Of a DNA stretch of 64,000 bases, positions 15,601 through 24,462 are shown one piece after another (positions within the stretch are counted from its first letter, which is position 1; every line of letters begins with the position of its first letter). The notes beneath the pieces were generated by a model. The model had not been told where the DNA came from, did not search any database, and saw only the letters and a list, made by a program, of their open reading frames with translations. Position numbers and translations under genes: made by a program. Source of the DNA: CALDTK01 sp965213735 (GTDB taxonomy: Bacteria; Bacteroidota; Bacteroidia; Chitinophagales; Saprospiraceae); the NCBI GenBank assembly GCA_965213735.1, contig CBDCAB010000006.1, positions 1,364,001 through 1,428,000 of the forward strand, in the 5' to 3' direction.

Positions 15601-16218
15601 GTGATAGGCTATATCAGTTGTGATGCTATTGGATCGACCGATGCGGAATGGAGCACCGGAGCATTTGTTGCTGCCGTAGAAAGTCTCATAGCCGACTTGA
15701 CAGATGAGCAAAGGCTTGAATATCGCTTTTCTCAAGGGGATGCGCTACAGCTAGAGCTTGAGGGGGCACGCACTCTACGAGTAGCCTGCCTGGTCTACTT
15801 AAAGATGAGGCTGCAACTCCCCAAAGGGCTGCGGCTAGCCTGTGCTGTAGGGTCACGCTCTGCTGCGCTAGCTAAACAGCCACTCGAGCTGCGCACTGGG
15901 GCAGTCTACACGGCAGCAGGCAGGGGTGTGAGTACGCTGAGGGAGAGGAAGCGAAAGCTCGGGTTTTTTGCAGTGGAGCAACTAGATACCCCCTGGGAGG
16001 TGGTGGTAATGCTGGCGAGCGCACTCATGGAGCAGCTCACTACGCGGCAGGCGGAGGTGATGTATTTAGCAATCCTCAATACCGACCTTACGCAAGCAGA
16101 CCTGGCAGCCGAGCTAGGCATTTCTACTCGGTCGACAGTCTCGCAGCAACTCAAAGCAGCGCATGCTGAGGAGATACTAGAGATGATTGCCAGGTTTGAG
16201 GCGTATTATTCGAGATGA
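15601..16218 (+). CDS. SatD-like protein with C-terminal helix-turn-helix
   Basis: 205 residues. The N-terminal half (MIGYISCDAIGST, then FSQGDALQLELE and LRLACAVGSR) matches the SatD family found in Bacteroidota and first named from streptococcal acid tolerance; this part resembles a degenerate nucleotide cyclase-like fold. The C-terminal 60 residues (TTRQAEVMYLAILNTDLTQADLAAELGISTRSTVSQQLKAAHAEEILEMI) form a sigma-factor-like or MarR-like helix-turn-helix. The start is the GTG directly after the fourth palindrome; the frame is closed by a stop at 15559-15561. The gene overlaps the next by 4 bp (16215-16218). The pair SatD plus membrane protein is a recurrent couple in this phylum, with unknown biological role. 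Confidence 0.82.
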   Translation: MIGYISCDAIGSTDAEWSTGAFVAAVESLIADLTDEQRLEYRFSQGDALQLELEGARTLRVACLVYLKMRLQLPKGLRLACAVGSRSAALAKQPLELRTGAVYTAAGRGVSTLRERKRKLGFFAVEQLDTPWEVVVMLASALMEQLTTRQAEVMYLAILNTDLTQADLAAELGISTRSTVSQQLKAAHAEEILEMIARFEAYYSR

Positions 16219-16586
16219 ATGAGATTTTAGTCAAGGTCGTGATTATAGTGGTGGCAGTAGCTCTCAATCATTGGCTGGGGGCATATATGGTGCGCAGAGC
16301 TGTGGCAGCGTACGCTGATAGCGTGCCCGAGACAGACAGGGTCTTGGTAAACGCCGGCTTGCGGATTGGGCAGCTCGAACGATTCCTGATCTTTCTGTTC
16401 GTGATGACCGGGAATGTGTCGGGAGTAGGATTTCTCTTGACTGCTAAATCTGTTTTTAGATTTGGCGATATAAAAGACAATGACATCCAGAAAAGAACGG
16501 AATACTACCTCATCGGGAGCCTAGCTAGTTTCACCTTTGCCTTACTCGTGAGCTTTATAGCGCAACATGCTTTTACACATAGCTAG
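16215..16586 (+). CDS. small membrane protein resembling the C-terminal part of DUF3307 proteins
   Basis: 123 residues with three or four membrane segments: an N-terminal helix (ILVKVVIIVVAVALNHWLGAYMV), ERFLIFLFVMTGNVSGVGFLLTAKSVFRFGDI and EYYLIGSLASFTFALLVSFIAQHAF. The GLRIGQLERFLI...GFLLTAKSVFRFG...R.EYYLIGSL pattern is the C-terminal signature of DUF3307 membrane proteins that accompany SatD in Bacteroidota, but the N-terminal DUF3307 domain of about 100 residues is missing. The ATGA overlap with the SatD-like gene indicates translational coupling, so the two are one module under the palindrome array. Convergent with the TonB receptor gene, 22 bp away. Confidence 0.75.
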   Translation: MNEILVKVVIIVVAVALNHWLGAYMVRRAVAAYADSVPETDRVLVNAGLRIGQLERFLIFLFVMTGNVSGVGFLLTAKSVFRFGDIKDNDIQKRTEYYLIGSLASFTFALLVSFIAQHAFTHS

Positions 16587-16608
16587 CGTAGGCACAAATA
16601 ATAATTTC

Positions 16609-18888
16609 TTACCACTTGAAGGTTGCGCCAAGGCTAGGCAGAATAGGCAGCTGGTCTACCCGCTCATTATTTACGCGATCAACGAAGAAGATGTTATCTC
16701 GGTTGCTCACATTGGTGACACTCGCTACTACCTCCAGACTAATATCATCTGAAAATTCAAAGAGTCGCTTCAAACTGAGGTCAGCGCGGTGGTAATTCGG
16801 CAGGCGACGCCCATTGCGCTCTTCACTGAAAAGGATACCCAGCTCCGGATTATTTTCTAGAATATCTGTGTTCAAGCCGTTGTCAAAGGTCTCCCGCGCA
16901 TAAAAACCACGCGTCCCGGTAAAGGGAAATCCTGTACCAAAATTATAGCGAGCACCAAGTTCCCACTCCTCGTCGGCTCCGAGGGCATAGCTCAGCAGGA
17001 TGTTTGCGTTGTGACGCCGATCAAAAATGGTGGGAAAAACTTGCTCACCATCATCGCGCGTGACCTTTCCGTAGGAGTAGGCGCCAAACACGTAAACGCG
17101 CTGACGGTCGTAGGCGAGGCTGATGTCGAGGCCATAGGCTTGCCCAGTTTCACCGACGTATTCGGCTTCCTGGGTAGAGCGGCGGTTGCGGTTGATGGCC
17201 AGCAGCTGCGTGAACTCCTTGAGGTAGGGTTCGACATTGAGCAATATACCAGGACCGAGATCAAATTCGACGCCGCCAATGGCGTGGACTGACTTCTGGA
17301 GGCGTGTCTCCAGCGGCTCACCGTCAGGACCGGTAATGGTTTGTTCGGGACCACTAATGAAGCCAACGAACAGGTTAACCACGTCTGTTTCGCTTACCGA
17401 GCTTAGGAGGTTTTGACTGTAAAGTCCACCTGCAAACTTGAAGCGCATCCAATCCGTGGCATTGTACTTCAGGCCAAGCCGAGGCTCAAATACTACCTCA
17501 GATTGGGAGGCATAGTATTGGATGCGAAGACCGGGCTCAAAGACGACTGCATCCCAGGCGCGCTTGTAAGTGAAGTAGGTCGCAATTTCTGAGTTGTTGT
17601 TCGCAAGCTGTAATGGAGTACCAAAGCCATTCGTAAACGCAAAATCAGTGCGAATACCATTAAAAGCAAAGCCGTAGCGAAAGGTGTTGCGTCCACTAAA
17701 GTTGCTAAAGTTGATCTTCGCCGTATAGTTAATCAACTCACTCATTCGGGGATTTTGCTCCGGCACATTAAGTTCTGAATCGTAAATGGAATAGCTAATC
17801 GAGCCGTCGAGAATCAATGTTGATGAAAGCGGAACGAGCTTAAAGTTCATGCCCGCACCAAAATTATTCCAGCTGTACCCTACCTGAGGAAAGAGCGCAT
17901 TATCTTCATAGTTAAAGCCGAAGAAGTCTGCTTTTGATCCATTATTGCCGAGGACAGTAACTTTGCCATAGATATCCGTAAAGTTGTAAGGCAAACCAGT
18001 GCTGTCATTTGCATAACTGTAGAGTGTCTTGCTGGTTTGATCGAGATAGCCTCGCTTGGCACTAAAAAGGTAGCTGATGGAGCCACCTTTAGATTCATCA
18101 TACTTTGAAAATGGACCTTCGAGCATTACCCGCCCTTGGAAGGGACTTACGCCTACCAGTCCACTAAATTTTTTGCGATTGCCGGTCTTGGTGTTGATAT
18201 CCACAACTGCCGAAAGTCGACCGCCATACTGCGCACCGAAGCCGCCAGTAAGGACGTCGACGTTCTGAATAGCCTCCGTCTCAAATACAGAATAGAATCC
18301 GATAGAGTGAAAGGGATTAAATATGGTCACGCCATCGAGCAGCACCTTATTTTGTATAGGTGCACCGCCTCGAATGTAAATCTGGCCACCCTGGTCGCCG
18401 GTAGTGACGATACCTGGGAGCACGGGCAGGTACTGGGCAAGGTCGGCATCGCCACCCGTACTGGGCAGGGCTTTGATGTCGCGCGGCGTAAGCGTCACCT
18501 TCGACACCTGTACATCGGTGCGCGCCTGAGTGCGGCCAGCACTAATTTCGACTACACCGAGGCTCACACCTTCATTGAGTGTGAGGCGCACGTATTCGAT
18601 GCTGGTGCCGTCGACGGTGACTTGAGTACGAGCTGTGTCGTAGCCCACAAATGTGGAGATGAGCGTATAGGTGCCGGCTTGTAAGTTGCTGAGGGTAAAA
18701 AACCCGTCGAAGTCAGTGGTTGTGCCTGTCGTGGTGCCCTCGAGCAGCACCGTTGCAAAAGCTACAGGTTCGCCTGATGCGCCATCATACACGTTGCCGC
18801 GAATAATAGATTTTTGAGCAAAAAGAGCTGTGCTCAGGAGGCAAATCGCGAGCAGCAAAACAATACGCATGGGCTGGAGCTTCATCAA
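16609..18888 (-). CDS. TonB-dependent outer-membrane receptor with CarboxypepD_reg-like domain
   Basis: A 759-residue outer-membrane protein. Residues 1-24 are a signal peptide ending AQ; 25-115 is the carboxypeptidase-like regulatory domain (IRGNVYDGASGEPVAFATVLLEGTTTGTTTDFDGFFTLSNLQAGTYTL); then a plug domain (LAQYLPVLPGIVTTGDQGGQIYIRGGAPIQNKVLLDGVTIFNP, GFGAQYGGRLSAVVDINTKTG) and a 22-strand barrel ending in ...LGATFKW with a terminal aromatic. The length is shorter than SusC and no SusD partner is near, so it is more like the small TonB receptors for peptides, metals or unknown ligands. It is upstream of nothing on its strand; lycopene cyclase lies 60 bp upstream. The substrate cannot be read from the sequence. 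Confidence 0.92.
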   Translation of the reverse strand: MMKLQPMRIVLLLAICLLSTALFAQKSIIRGNVYDGASGEPVAFATVLLEGTTTGTTTDFDGFFTLSNLQAGTYTLISTFVGYDTARTQVTVDGTSIEYVRLTLNEGVSLGVVEISAGRTQARTDVQVSKVTLTPRDIKALPSTGGDADLAQYLPVLPGIVTTGDQGGQIYIRGGAPIQNKVLLDGVTIFNPFHSIGFYSVFETEAIQNVDVLTGGFGAQYGGRLSAVVDINTKTGNRKKFSGLVGVSPFQGRVMLEGPFSKYDESKGGSISYLFSAKRGYLDQTSKTLYSYANDSTGLPYNFTDIYGKVTVLGNNGSKADFFGFNYEDNALFPQVGYSWNNFGAGMNFKLVPLSSTLILDGSISYSIYDSELNVPEQNPRMSELINYTAKINFSNFSGRNTFRYGFAFNGIRTDFAFTNGFGTPLQLANNNSEIATYFTYKRAWDAVVFEPGLRIQYYASQSEVVFEPRLGLKYNATDWMRFKFAGGLYSQNLLSSVSETDVVNLFVGFISGPEQTITGPDGEPLETRLQKSVHAIGGVEFDLGPGILLNVEPYLKEFTQLLAINRNRRSTQEAEYVGETGQAYGLDISLAYDRQRVYVFGAYSYGKVTRDDGEQVFPTIFDRRHNANILLSYALGADEEWELGARYNFGTGFPFTGTRGFYARETFDNGLNTDILENNPELGILFSEERNGRRLPNYHRADLSLKRLFEFSDDISLEVVASVTNVSNRDNIFFVDRVNNERVDQLPILPSLGATFKW

Positions 18889-18948
18889 GTGCGGCGCAAT
18901 GTAGTGCGTCTCAACTTGCGGCTCGGTCAGCAGCGCGACCTCGGCTTC

Positions 18949-20139
18949 TTACTTGCTCCCTCTGAGCCTACTAGCAATTTCTTTAAGTGCACGTGCAGTG
19001 AAGGCTGCTTTTGGCGAGCGCCACATGATGACGAGGGTCTCACGTAGTCCAGCACGTTCATCGAGAAAACGAAAGGTAGCGTCGGCTCCATTGCGCTCAA
19101 ACAAATCGAGCATAGTCTTACCAGCAAGCTCGGGGTGCTCAATTGTATGCCCAAGCATGACGCTGTTCATGGTTTGGGCGATTACGGAGGGTTGCCAGGG
19201 GCGAGGTCGGCGCTTAGTGAGTGCAGCAGCAGTTTGTGCCGCGAATCTGCGTATGCGCGTAAAGGCATACCCACTCGAAGGTTGCACCCATCCCGCACGT
19301 GTCCCAATCGGCCACACCCGCTTCGTCGCACTTCGCCACAAAGGCTCATCAGTCATCGGAATTACGCCATACTCCCGCTCCTCCACCGCAAAGTCGCTGC
19401 CCGGGTAAGTCCGCTGGAGATAAGCAGCTATCGCTTCATCATAGCGCGTATGCGACCAAATTTCTCGACTAAACACCGCAAGTTCTACGAGAGCAGCCCG
19501 CTCGTTGCTGGGGATCACGTAGAAGAAGGCCACGCCTTGATCGACTGGCACAAAGTCCATGAGTCGCACCTGGCTCGCATTAAAGCATGGGCTGAGGCTC
19601 GTCAAGTACCACCCTCCGAAGTGCTGCAGCGTGGCGTTGTAGGCCGGGTTGGTAAAATCGATTGTAGGCAGTCGACTGTCGAGCACATACGCTGCGGTAT
19701 GGGTGTTGCCGCTGCCCGTGTGGAGCGTTACAAAGTTTTCGCTTTCGCTAAAACCCGTCACTGCCTCCTGTCGCCACACCACCCCATTGGAAGCATCAGC
19801 GTTTTCGGCAGAGATACCCAGGACTTGTTTTGCGTAAGCGTAAAAAGCAGCCGACCGCAACGTGTAATACGTGTAGCTATGACTCTGCACCTCCACCTCC
19901 CGACCCTCTGCAGCTAAGTAAAAATTGTTGTAGTGAGGCAGCTCGAGTGCTGAGGGAAGCAGCTGTTCGCTGGCCCAAAAGCTCCACGTGCGGTCATTAT
20001 CCTGCTTCTCGTTAGGCTCGAAAATGGTGATACTACTGGCTGGCCAACCTTGCTCTAGCAGCGCCATGGCCATCCATAAACCCGCAGCTCCACCTCCAAC
20101 AATAGCTATGCTCGGCAGCCGCTGCTTTGCAGATGACAT
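18949..20139 (-). CDS. crtY: lycopene cyclase, CrtY type
   Basis: A 396-residue FAD/NAD-binding protein: IAIVGGGAAGLWMAMALLEQG at residues 11-31 (dinucleotide fold), NDRTWSFWA, the CrtY/CrtL signature, then GWYLTSLSP and MDFVPVDQGVAFFYVIP, and GTRAGWVQPSSGYAFTRIRRFA near residue 280, the conserved C-terminal motif of bacterial lycopene beta-cyclases. It converts lycopene to beta-carotene at the membrane. No other carotenoid genes (crtE, B, I, Z) are in the window, so it stands apart from its pathway partners. The start lies 15 bp after the symporter gene stop, so the two may be co-transcribed. Confidence 0.92.
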   Translation of the reverse strand: MSSAKQRLPSIAIVGGGAAGLWMAMALLEQGWPASSITIFEPNEKQDNDRTWSFWASEQLLPSALELPHYNNFYLAAEGREVEVQSHSYTYYTLRSAAFYAYAKQVLGISAENADASNGVVWRQEAVTGFSESENFVTLHTGSGNTHTAAYVLDSRLPTIDFTNPAYNATLQHFGGWYLTSLSPCFNASQVRLMDFVPVDQGVAFFYVIPSNERAALVELAVFSREIWSHTRYDEAIAAYLQRTYPGSDFAVEEREYGVIPMTDEPLWRSATKRVWPIGTRAGWVQPSSGYAFTRIRRFAAQTAAALTKRRPRPWQPSVIAQTMNSVMLGHTIEHPELAGKTMLDLFERNGADATFRFLDERAGLRETLVIMWRSPKAAFTARALKEIASRLRGSK

Positions 20140-20154
20140 ATCGCTCGACTTATT

Positions 20155-22038
20155 CTACCAGAACCATCCGACCAGCAGCGCCGTGATGATGAGCAGGGCA
20201 ATGCTCTGGTAGCGGTAATTCTGGTACCACGGCAAGTGCCGCAACTCCTCCGTCTCTGCCGTGATGATACTGCTGTTCCAAGTGTAATCCTGCACTTTCT
20301 CGAGTGGTGGAGGGGCAGTCGCATAACTCACCGCAAAATTGACCAGCATACACAGTGCAAACAAGTAAAAGGTGCGGTGCAGAAAATGCATTTGAATAAA
20401 CCAGCTGTCATTGCCGGCAGCATTGAGCACTATCCACAGCACAGCAATCACAAAGCCCACGATGAGGCTCGTAAACGCACCCGTGCCATTGACGCGCTTG
20501 CTAAAAAGACCTGCAATAAAAGCCGCAGCGATGGGGGGCGCTATGAAACTCAGCACCACTTGTAAGTACTCAAACAGCGAACGGAAATTCTCAATCTGCG
20601 GAGCCCATAAGCAAGCCAGCACTACCAGCACGAGCGTCGAAATTTGACCACTCCGCACCAAGCCTTTGCTGCTCATATCCGGCTTGATCTTCTTCACAAA
20701 GTCCATCGTAATCAGCGTCGACGCAGAATTAAACGTGGCTGAAACAGAGCTCATCATAGCCGCAAGCAGTCCTGCCAGTACGAGTCCAAGAATACCGGTG
20801 GGCAGCAGCCGAAACAGCAACATCGGATAGATAGCGTTGGTGCAATTTGCCAAATCCTGACAGGGCCCGTCGGGAGTAGAGTAATTGACGGTGAGCATGT
20901 CGATATCCTGAAAGAGCAGAATAGCTAAGGTGCCAGGAATGACCATGATCAACAGGACCGGCAGCTTGAGTAAACCAGCAAATAAGGCTCCCCAGCGACC
21001 GTGGTTGACATCGCGCGCACCAAGCACTCGCTGCACCATAAACTGGTTGTTGGCCCAGAAATAAAAGCCGAGTATAGGAGCGCCTAGCAACAATCCCGTC
21101 CAAGGCATGAAGCCATCGCCATTGGTGCCCAAAAGAAAGTTGGATAAATTGCTCGTATCGGCAGGGCGAACCAGGCTCAGCACTTCCTCGGCAGTGGTGG
21201 GCTGATAGATGTCAGCTAGATAGACGGGTTCGAGCGCTGAGTTACTAGTTACCACGCGCAGCGAGTCGAGGCCCATACGCCCGAGGTCGTCAATGGCAAA
21301 TCCAGGCAGCAGGCTCGTTTCGCCGATACCCATAGCGGCAAAGTCGTATCCATTGACTTGGGGCAACTTCCCGGCGGCACCAAGTTCATTAAGGCCAGCT
21401 ATCATGCCTTCCCAGCCACCCACTTCAGCAAATGCGAAATAAGTAATCAAGCAGGAACCCAAAAACAGCAAAATGGCCTGAATCACCTCTGTCTGAATCA
21501 CAGAATTAAGTCCTCCGGGAATGGTATAGGCAGCCGCAGCCACCGCCAGAATGCTGACAATTTCAAAGGTGCTCAGGTTTGGGAACATCAGCTTGAGCAC
21601 TACCGTACCGACGAACAAGCCTGCTGCAGTATCGATAAGTACATTGCCCACAATGGTGATGAAGGAGAAGTAATAGCGAGAAGCAGTGTTGTAGCGCCGC
21701 TCCAAAAATTCTGGCATAGTGTATACCCGACTCTTTAGATAAAAAGGCAAAAAGAATATAGCAAAAAAGACCAGCACTACACTTGCCAGCCACTCGTAGT
21801 TAAATACTTGTGTATTGGTGCGGTACGCATCTCCTGCAAGTCCCACAAGTGTCGAACTAGATATGTTGGCTGCAAAAAGTGAAATACCAACGATCGGCCA
21901 AGTCATGTCTCGACCTGCCAGGAAATATTCCTCTGATGTTTTAGCTTTTGCGCTATAAAGCCCGTAAGCAATAATGCCTAAAGCATAGACGAGCATGACG
22001 GTGATGTCGATGCCGGTCAATTCGAATGTGTTACTCAT
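20155..22038 (-). CDS. sodium:solute symporter (SSS family, SGLT-like)
   Basis: A 627-residue inner-membrane protein with about 14 membrane segments. Family marks: AKTSEEYFLAGRDMTWPIVGISLFAANISSSTLVGLAGDAY (TM1-2, sodium site), VYTMPEFLERRY, YTIPGGLNSVIQTEVIQAILLF, FYFWANNQFMVQRVLGARD, and LLAAMMSSVSATFNSASTLITMDF with the serine-rich TM8 sodium site. FWANNQFMVQRVLGA is typical of the sugar branch (SGLT/vSGLT-like), so glucose, galactose or another sugar is the likely substrate, but this is not certain. The extracytoplasmic insertion around residues 225-295 is longer than in vSGLT. Divergent from the MoxR-like gene across 114 bp. Confidence 0.92.
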   Translation of the reverse strand: MSNTFELTGIDITVMLVYALGIIAYGLYSAKAKTSEEYFLAGRDMTWPIVGISLFAANISSSTLVGLAGDAYRTNTQVFNYEWLASVVLVFFAIFFLPFYLKSRVYTMPEFLERRYNTASRYYFSFITIVGNVLIDTAAGLFVGTVVLKLMFPNLSTFEIVSILAVAAAAYTIPGGLNSVIQTEVIQAILLFLGSCLITYFAFAEVGGWEGMIAGLNELGAAGKLPQVNGYDFAAMGIGETSLLPGFAIDDLGRMGLDSLRVVTSNSALEPVYLADIYQPTTAEEVLSLVRPADTSNLSNFLLGTNGDGFMPWTGLLLGAPILGFYFWANNQFMVQRVLGARDVNHGRWGALFAGLLKLPVLLIMVIPGTLAILLFQDIDMLTVNYSTPDGPCQDLANCTNAIYPMLLFRLLPTGILGLVLAGLLAAMMSSVSATFNSASTLITMDFVKKIKPDMSSKGLVRSGQISTLVLVVLACLWAPQIENFRSLFEYLQVVLSFIAPPIAAAFIAGLFSKRVNGTGAFTSLIVGFVIAVLWIVLNAAGNDSWFIQMHFLHRTFYLFALCMLVNFAVSYATAPPPLEKVQDYTWNSSIITAETEELRHLPWYQNYRYQSIALLIITALLVGWFW

Positions 22039-22152
22039 ACTAACAGAGGCGGTGTAGCGGGGAAAGTAGCACGTGAAGTTCAGCTAGGCGCCAGCCTTTT
22101 TACACGCTCCGATATTCTCACAACCCGCTGGCTGGCTAGCTGTTTCTCTCAC

Positions 22153-23646
22153 GTGCCGAACACGACGACCCCTCCCAGCCCAACTACAGGTATTACCACT
22201 TTAGGTCAACTGCGACAAAGTGGTTACGTTTCCCGACCGATTAAAGAAGAGCTGCGCGCCAATCTCATTCGCAAGATTCAGGCGGATGAGCAAGTCTTTC
22301 CAGGCATTGTGGGCTTTGATGATACGGTGCTTCCGGATATTGAACGCGCCATTTTGAGCAGGCACGACATCTTGCTGCTCGGTTTGCGCGGTCAGGCCAA
22401 AACGCGGATTGCGCGCCAGCTCACCGGCCTACTCGATGAATACATTCCGGTGGTAAAAGGCGCCGAACTCAATGATGATCCACTTGCTCCACTCAGCCGC
22501 TTTGCGATCGATCTGGTGGAAAAGCATGGTGATGATACGCCGGTGGCTTGGTTGCATCGCAGCGCCCGCTATGTCGAAAAACTTGCCACGCCCGATGTAA
22601 GCGTGGCCGACCTCATTGGCGATGTTGATCCCATCAAGGCTGCTACCCTCAAGTTGCCTTACTCCGATGAGCGCACCATTCACTTCGGACTTATTCCACG
22701 TGCACACCGCTGCATATTCGTAATCAATGAATTACCTGATCTGCAGGCGCGGATACAAGTCTCGCTCTTTAATATTCTTCAGGAAGGGGATATACAAATT
22801 CGTGGCTTTAAGTTGCGCTTGCCCCTGCAGATTCAATTCTTATTTACTGCCAATCCAGAAGATTACACCAACCGTGGCTCGATAATCACACCGCTCAAAG
22901 ACCGTATCGAAAGTCAGATTCTCACCCACTACCCCCGCGAGCTAAGTCTAGCCAAACAAATTACTTTGCAGGAAGCAAGTCTTCTCGACGAACAGCGCAG
23001 CCGCGTCACCGTGCCCGACTTGCTGCACACGCTGCTCGAGATGATCGTGTTCAAAGCGCGGGAGTCGGAGTACATCGATGAGAAGTCGGGGGTGTCGGCT
23101 CGCCTTAGTATCTCAGCTTATGAAAATTTGGTGTCGGCTGCCGAGCGTCGTGCCATTCGCGCTTCCGCAAAGCATACCCAGGCGCGCATCCAAGACTTCT
23201 GGGGCATAATTCCTGCTATCACCGGTAAGGTAGAACTGGTATATGAAGGCGAACAAGAAGGACCATATACCGTAGCGCTCAAACTCATTGGCGAGGCGGT
23301 AAAAGACCTGTTTCTGTCCTTGTACCCCGACCCATCTAAGCAAAAAGGCGAGCGCGATCCGTATGGCATCATCCGCTCCTGGTTTGGTGGAGGCAACGTA
23401 CTGTCGGTGCTCAATGAAGCCGACGACCAGCAGTTTGCCGAGCAACTCAAGTCAGTAGCCGGTCTGGAGCGACTAGGCAAACAGAAGCAGGTGGAAGGCG
23501 CTGATACTACCCTACTGATGGAGTTGATTCTGCATGGTCTGAGCGAGACGGAAGTACTCAACCGCGACCTTATCGATCAGCAGATGAACTTTAAAGATGT
23601 CTTGGCTTCAATGCTGGATGATGAAGACCTCTTTGGGTCGAACTGA
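22153..23646 (+). CDS. magnesium-chelatase/MoxR-like AAA+ ATPase
   Basis: A 497-residue AAA+ protein. Walker A is GLRGQAKT (residues 77-84); the Walker B position reads CIFVINELPDL, with Asn192-Glu193 in place of the usual Asp-Glu. Further marks: TANPEDYTNRGSIITPLKDRIESQILTHYP (sensor 1 and arginine-finger region) and a helical C-terminal half. This is the family often labelled magnesium chelatase ChlI in Bacteroidota, where no chlorophyll pathway exists; related MoxR ATPases act with VWA-domain proteins as chaperones. No VWA partner follows; bshB1 is convergent. The start is a GTG at 22153 after a weak leader; TTG or ATG alternatives downstream are less complete. Confidence 0.88.
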   Translation: MPNTTTPPSPTTGITTLGQLRQSGYVSRPIKEELRANLIRKIQADEQVFPGIVGFDDTVLPDIERAILSRHDILLLGLRGQAKTRIARQLTGLLDEYIPVVKGAELNDDPLAPLSRFAIDLVEKHGDDTPVAWLHRSARYVEKLATPDVSVADLIGDVDPIKAATLKLPYSDERTIHFGLIPRAHRCIFVINELPDLQARIQVSLFNILQEGDIQIRGFKLRLPLQIQFLFTANPEDYTNRGSIITPLKDRIESQILTHYPRELSLAKQITLQEASLLDEQRSRVTVPDLLHTLLEMIVFKARESEYIDEKSGVSARLSISAYENLVSAAERRAIRASAKHTQARIQDFWGIIPAITGKVELVYEGEQEGPYTVALKLIGEAVKDLFLSLYPDPSKQKGERDPYGIIRSWFGGGNVLSVLNEADDQQFAEQLKSVAGLERLGKQKQVEGADTTLLMELILHGLSETEVLNRDLIDQQMNFKDVLASMLDDEDLFGSN

Positions 23647-23660
23647 GCAAGCAGCAGATG

Positions 23661-24377
23661 CTAGTCGAGTTGCACGAGGTCGGTAATACCATAGCTGCGG
23701 CTACGCACGAAGCCTTCTGCATAGGTATAGCCTGCGGGCCTACCGTACTCCCGTGCGCGGGCGTGCAAAAAAGGGATGAAACCCTCTCCCGTTAAAGGAG
23801 TCTCCGGCTCCTGGCTCTGCGGATCATGAAATTGCGAACGAAAGGCTCTGATGCACTCAATCTTTTGCTCCATATGCGGGGTGATGTCCACCACCAAATC
23901 GGGCAGTTGGTGGTAATCCTGTATGTAGTGCAGCACATTCGCTGGTCGGTGAGCGGCTTGTGCTCTACCCTCGTAGGTAGTTTCTAGTTTGCGTAGCCCG
24001 GAGAAATAACAGGCGTCGGAAGTCAATTTGGCTGCCCGGCCATGATCGGGATGGCGATCGCTAATTGCATTTGCAAGTACGAGTCGTGGACGGCACCAGC
24101 GGAGCATTTCCATGATAAGTGTTTGGTGCGCGGCATCATTGGTGAAGCGGCCATCCGCCATGGCTAGGTTTTGGCGAAAAGCTGCACCCATCAAACGTGC
24201 ACTCACCGCGGCTTCTTCATCGCGCAGCTCGGCTGATCCTCGTGTGCCTAATTCACCCCGGGTAAGGTCGAGAATGCCAAACGTATAGCCTGCAGCAGCG
24301 TGCTTAAGTAAGGTGCCAGCGCAGGATAGCTCCACGTCGTCGGGATGCGCGCCTATGGCTAATATGTCAACTTGCAT
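23661..24377 (-). CDS. bshB1: bacillithiol biosynthesis deacetylase BshB1
   Basis: A 238-residue LmbE/PIG-L family deacetylase. The ATG at 24377 gives MQVDILAIGAHPDDVELSCAGTL, with the metal-binding HPDD; further family marks are LGTRGSAELRDEEAAVSARLMGA and DRHPDHGRAAKL. It removes the acetyl group from GlcNAc-malate on the way to bacillithiol in the cytoplasm. The C-terminal HARAREYGRPAGYTYAEGF is typical of the BshB1 clade. The 5' leader holds a strong terminator-like hairpin only 14 bp before the start (24391-24438), so expression may be read-through from the channel gene or be controlled by that hairpin. It is a partner of YtxJ (13841) at pathway level. Confidence 0.93.
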   Translation of the reverse strand: MQVDILAIGAHPDDVELSCAGTLLKHAAAGYTFGILDLTRGELGTRGSAELRDEEAAVSARLMGAAFRQNLAMADGRFTNDAAHQTLIMEMLRWCRPRLVLANAISDRHPDHGRAAKLTSDACYFSGLRKLETTYEGRAQAAHRPANVLHYIQDYHQLPDLVVDITPHMEQKIECIRAFRSQFHDPQSQEPETPLTGEGFIPFLHARAREYGRPAGYTYAEGFVRSRSYGITDLVQLD

Positions 24378-24390
24378 AACAGAAAAGGGT

Positions 24391-24438
24391 AGAGAAAAAA
24401 CAAATCGGCCCAACCGCAAGTGTATGCGATTGGGCCGA
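24391..24438 (-). terminator. intrinsic terminator or attenuator before bshB1
   Basis: On the minus strand a 14-bp stem (arms 24425-24438 and 24405-24418, one U-G wobble, loop of 6) is followed by a U-rich tail (TTTGTTTTTTCTCT, 24404 down to 24391). The wobble pairs only as minus-strand RNA, so this is the functional strand. It ends the channel gene transcript (stop at 24463), but the bshB1 ATG at 24377 is only 13 bp beyond the tail, leaving no room for a separate promoter. Confidence 0.85.
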
Positions 24439-24462
24439 ATGTTGTGCGACTACAGCTGCTGG

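Noticed and set aside
15487..15735. Minus-strand open frame of 82 codons over the palindrome array
   Set aside because: It merely translates the repeated palindromes and the 5' end of the SatD-like gene on the wrong strand.
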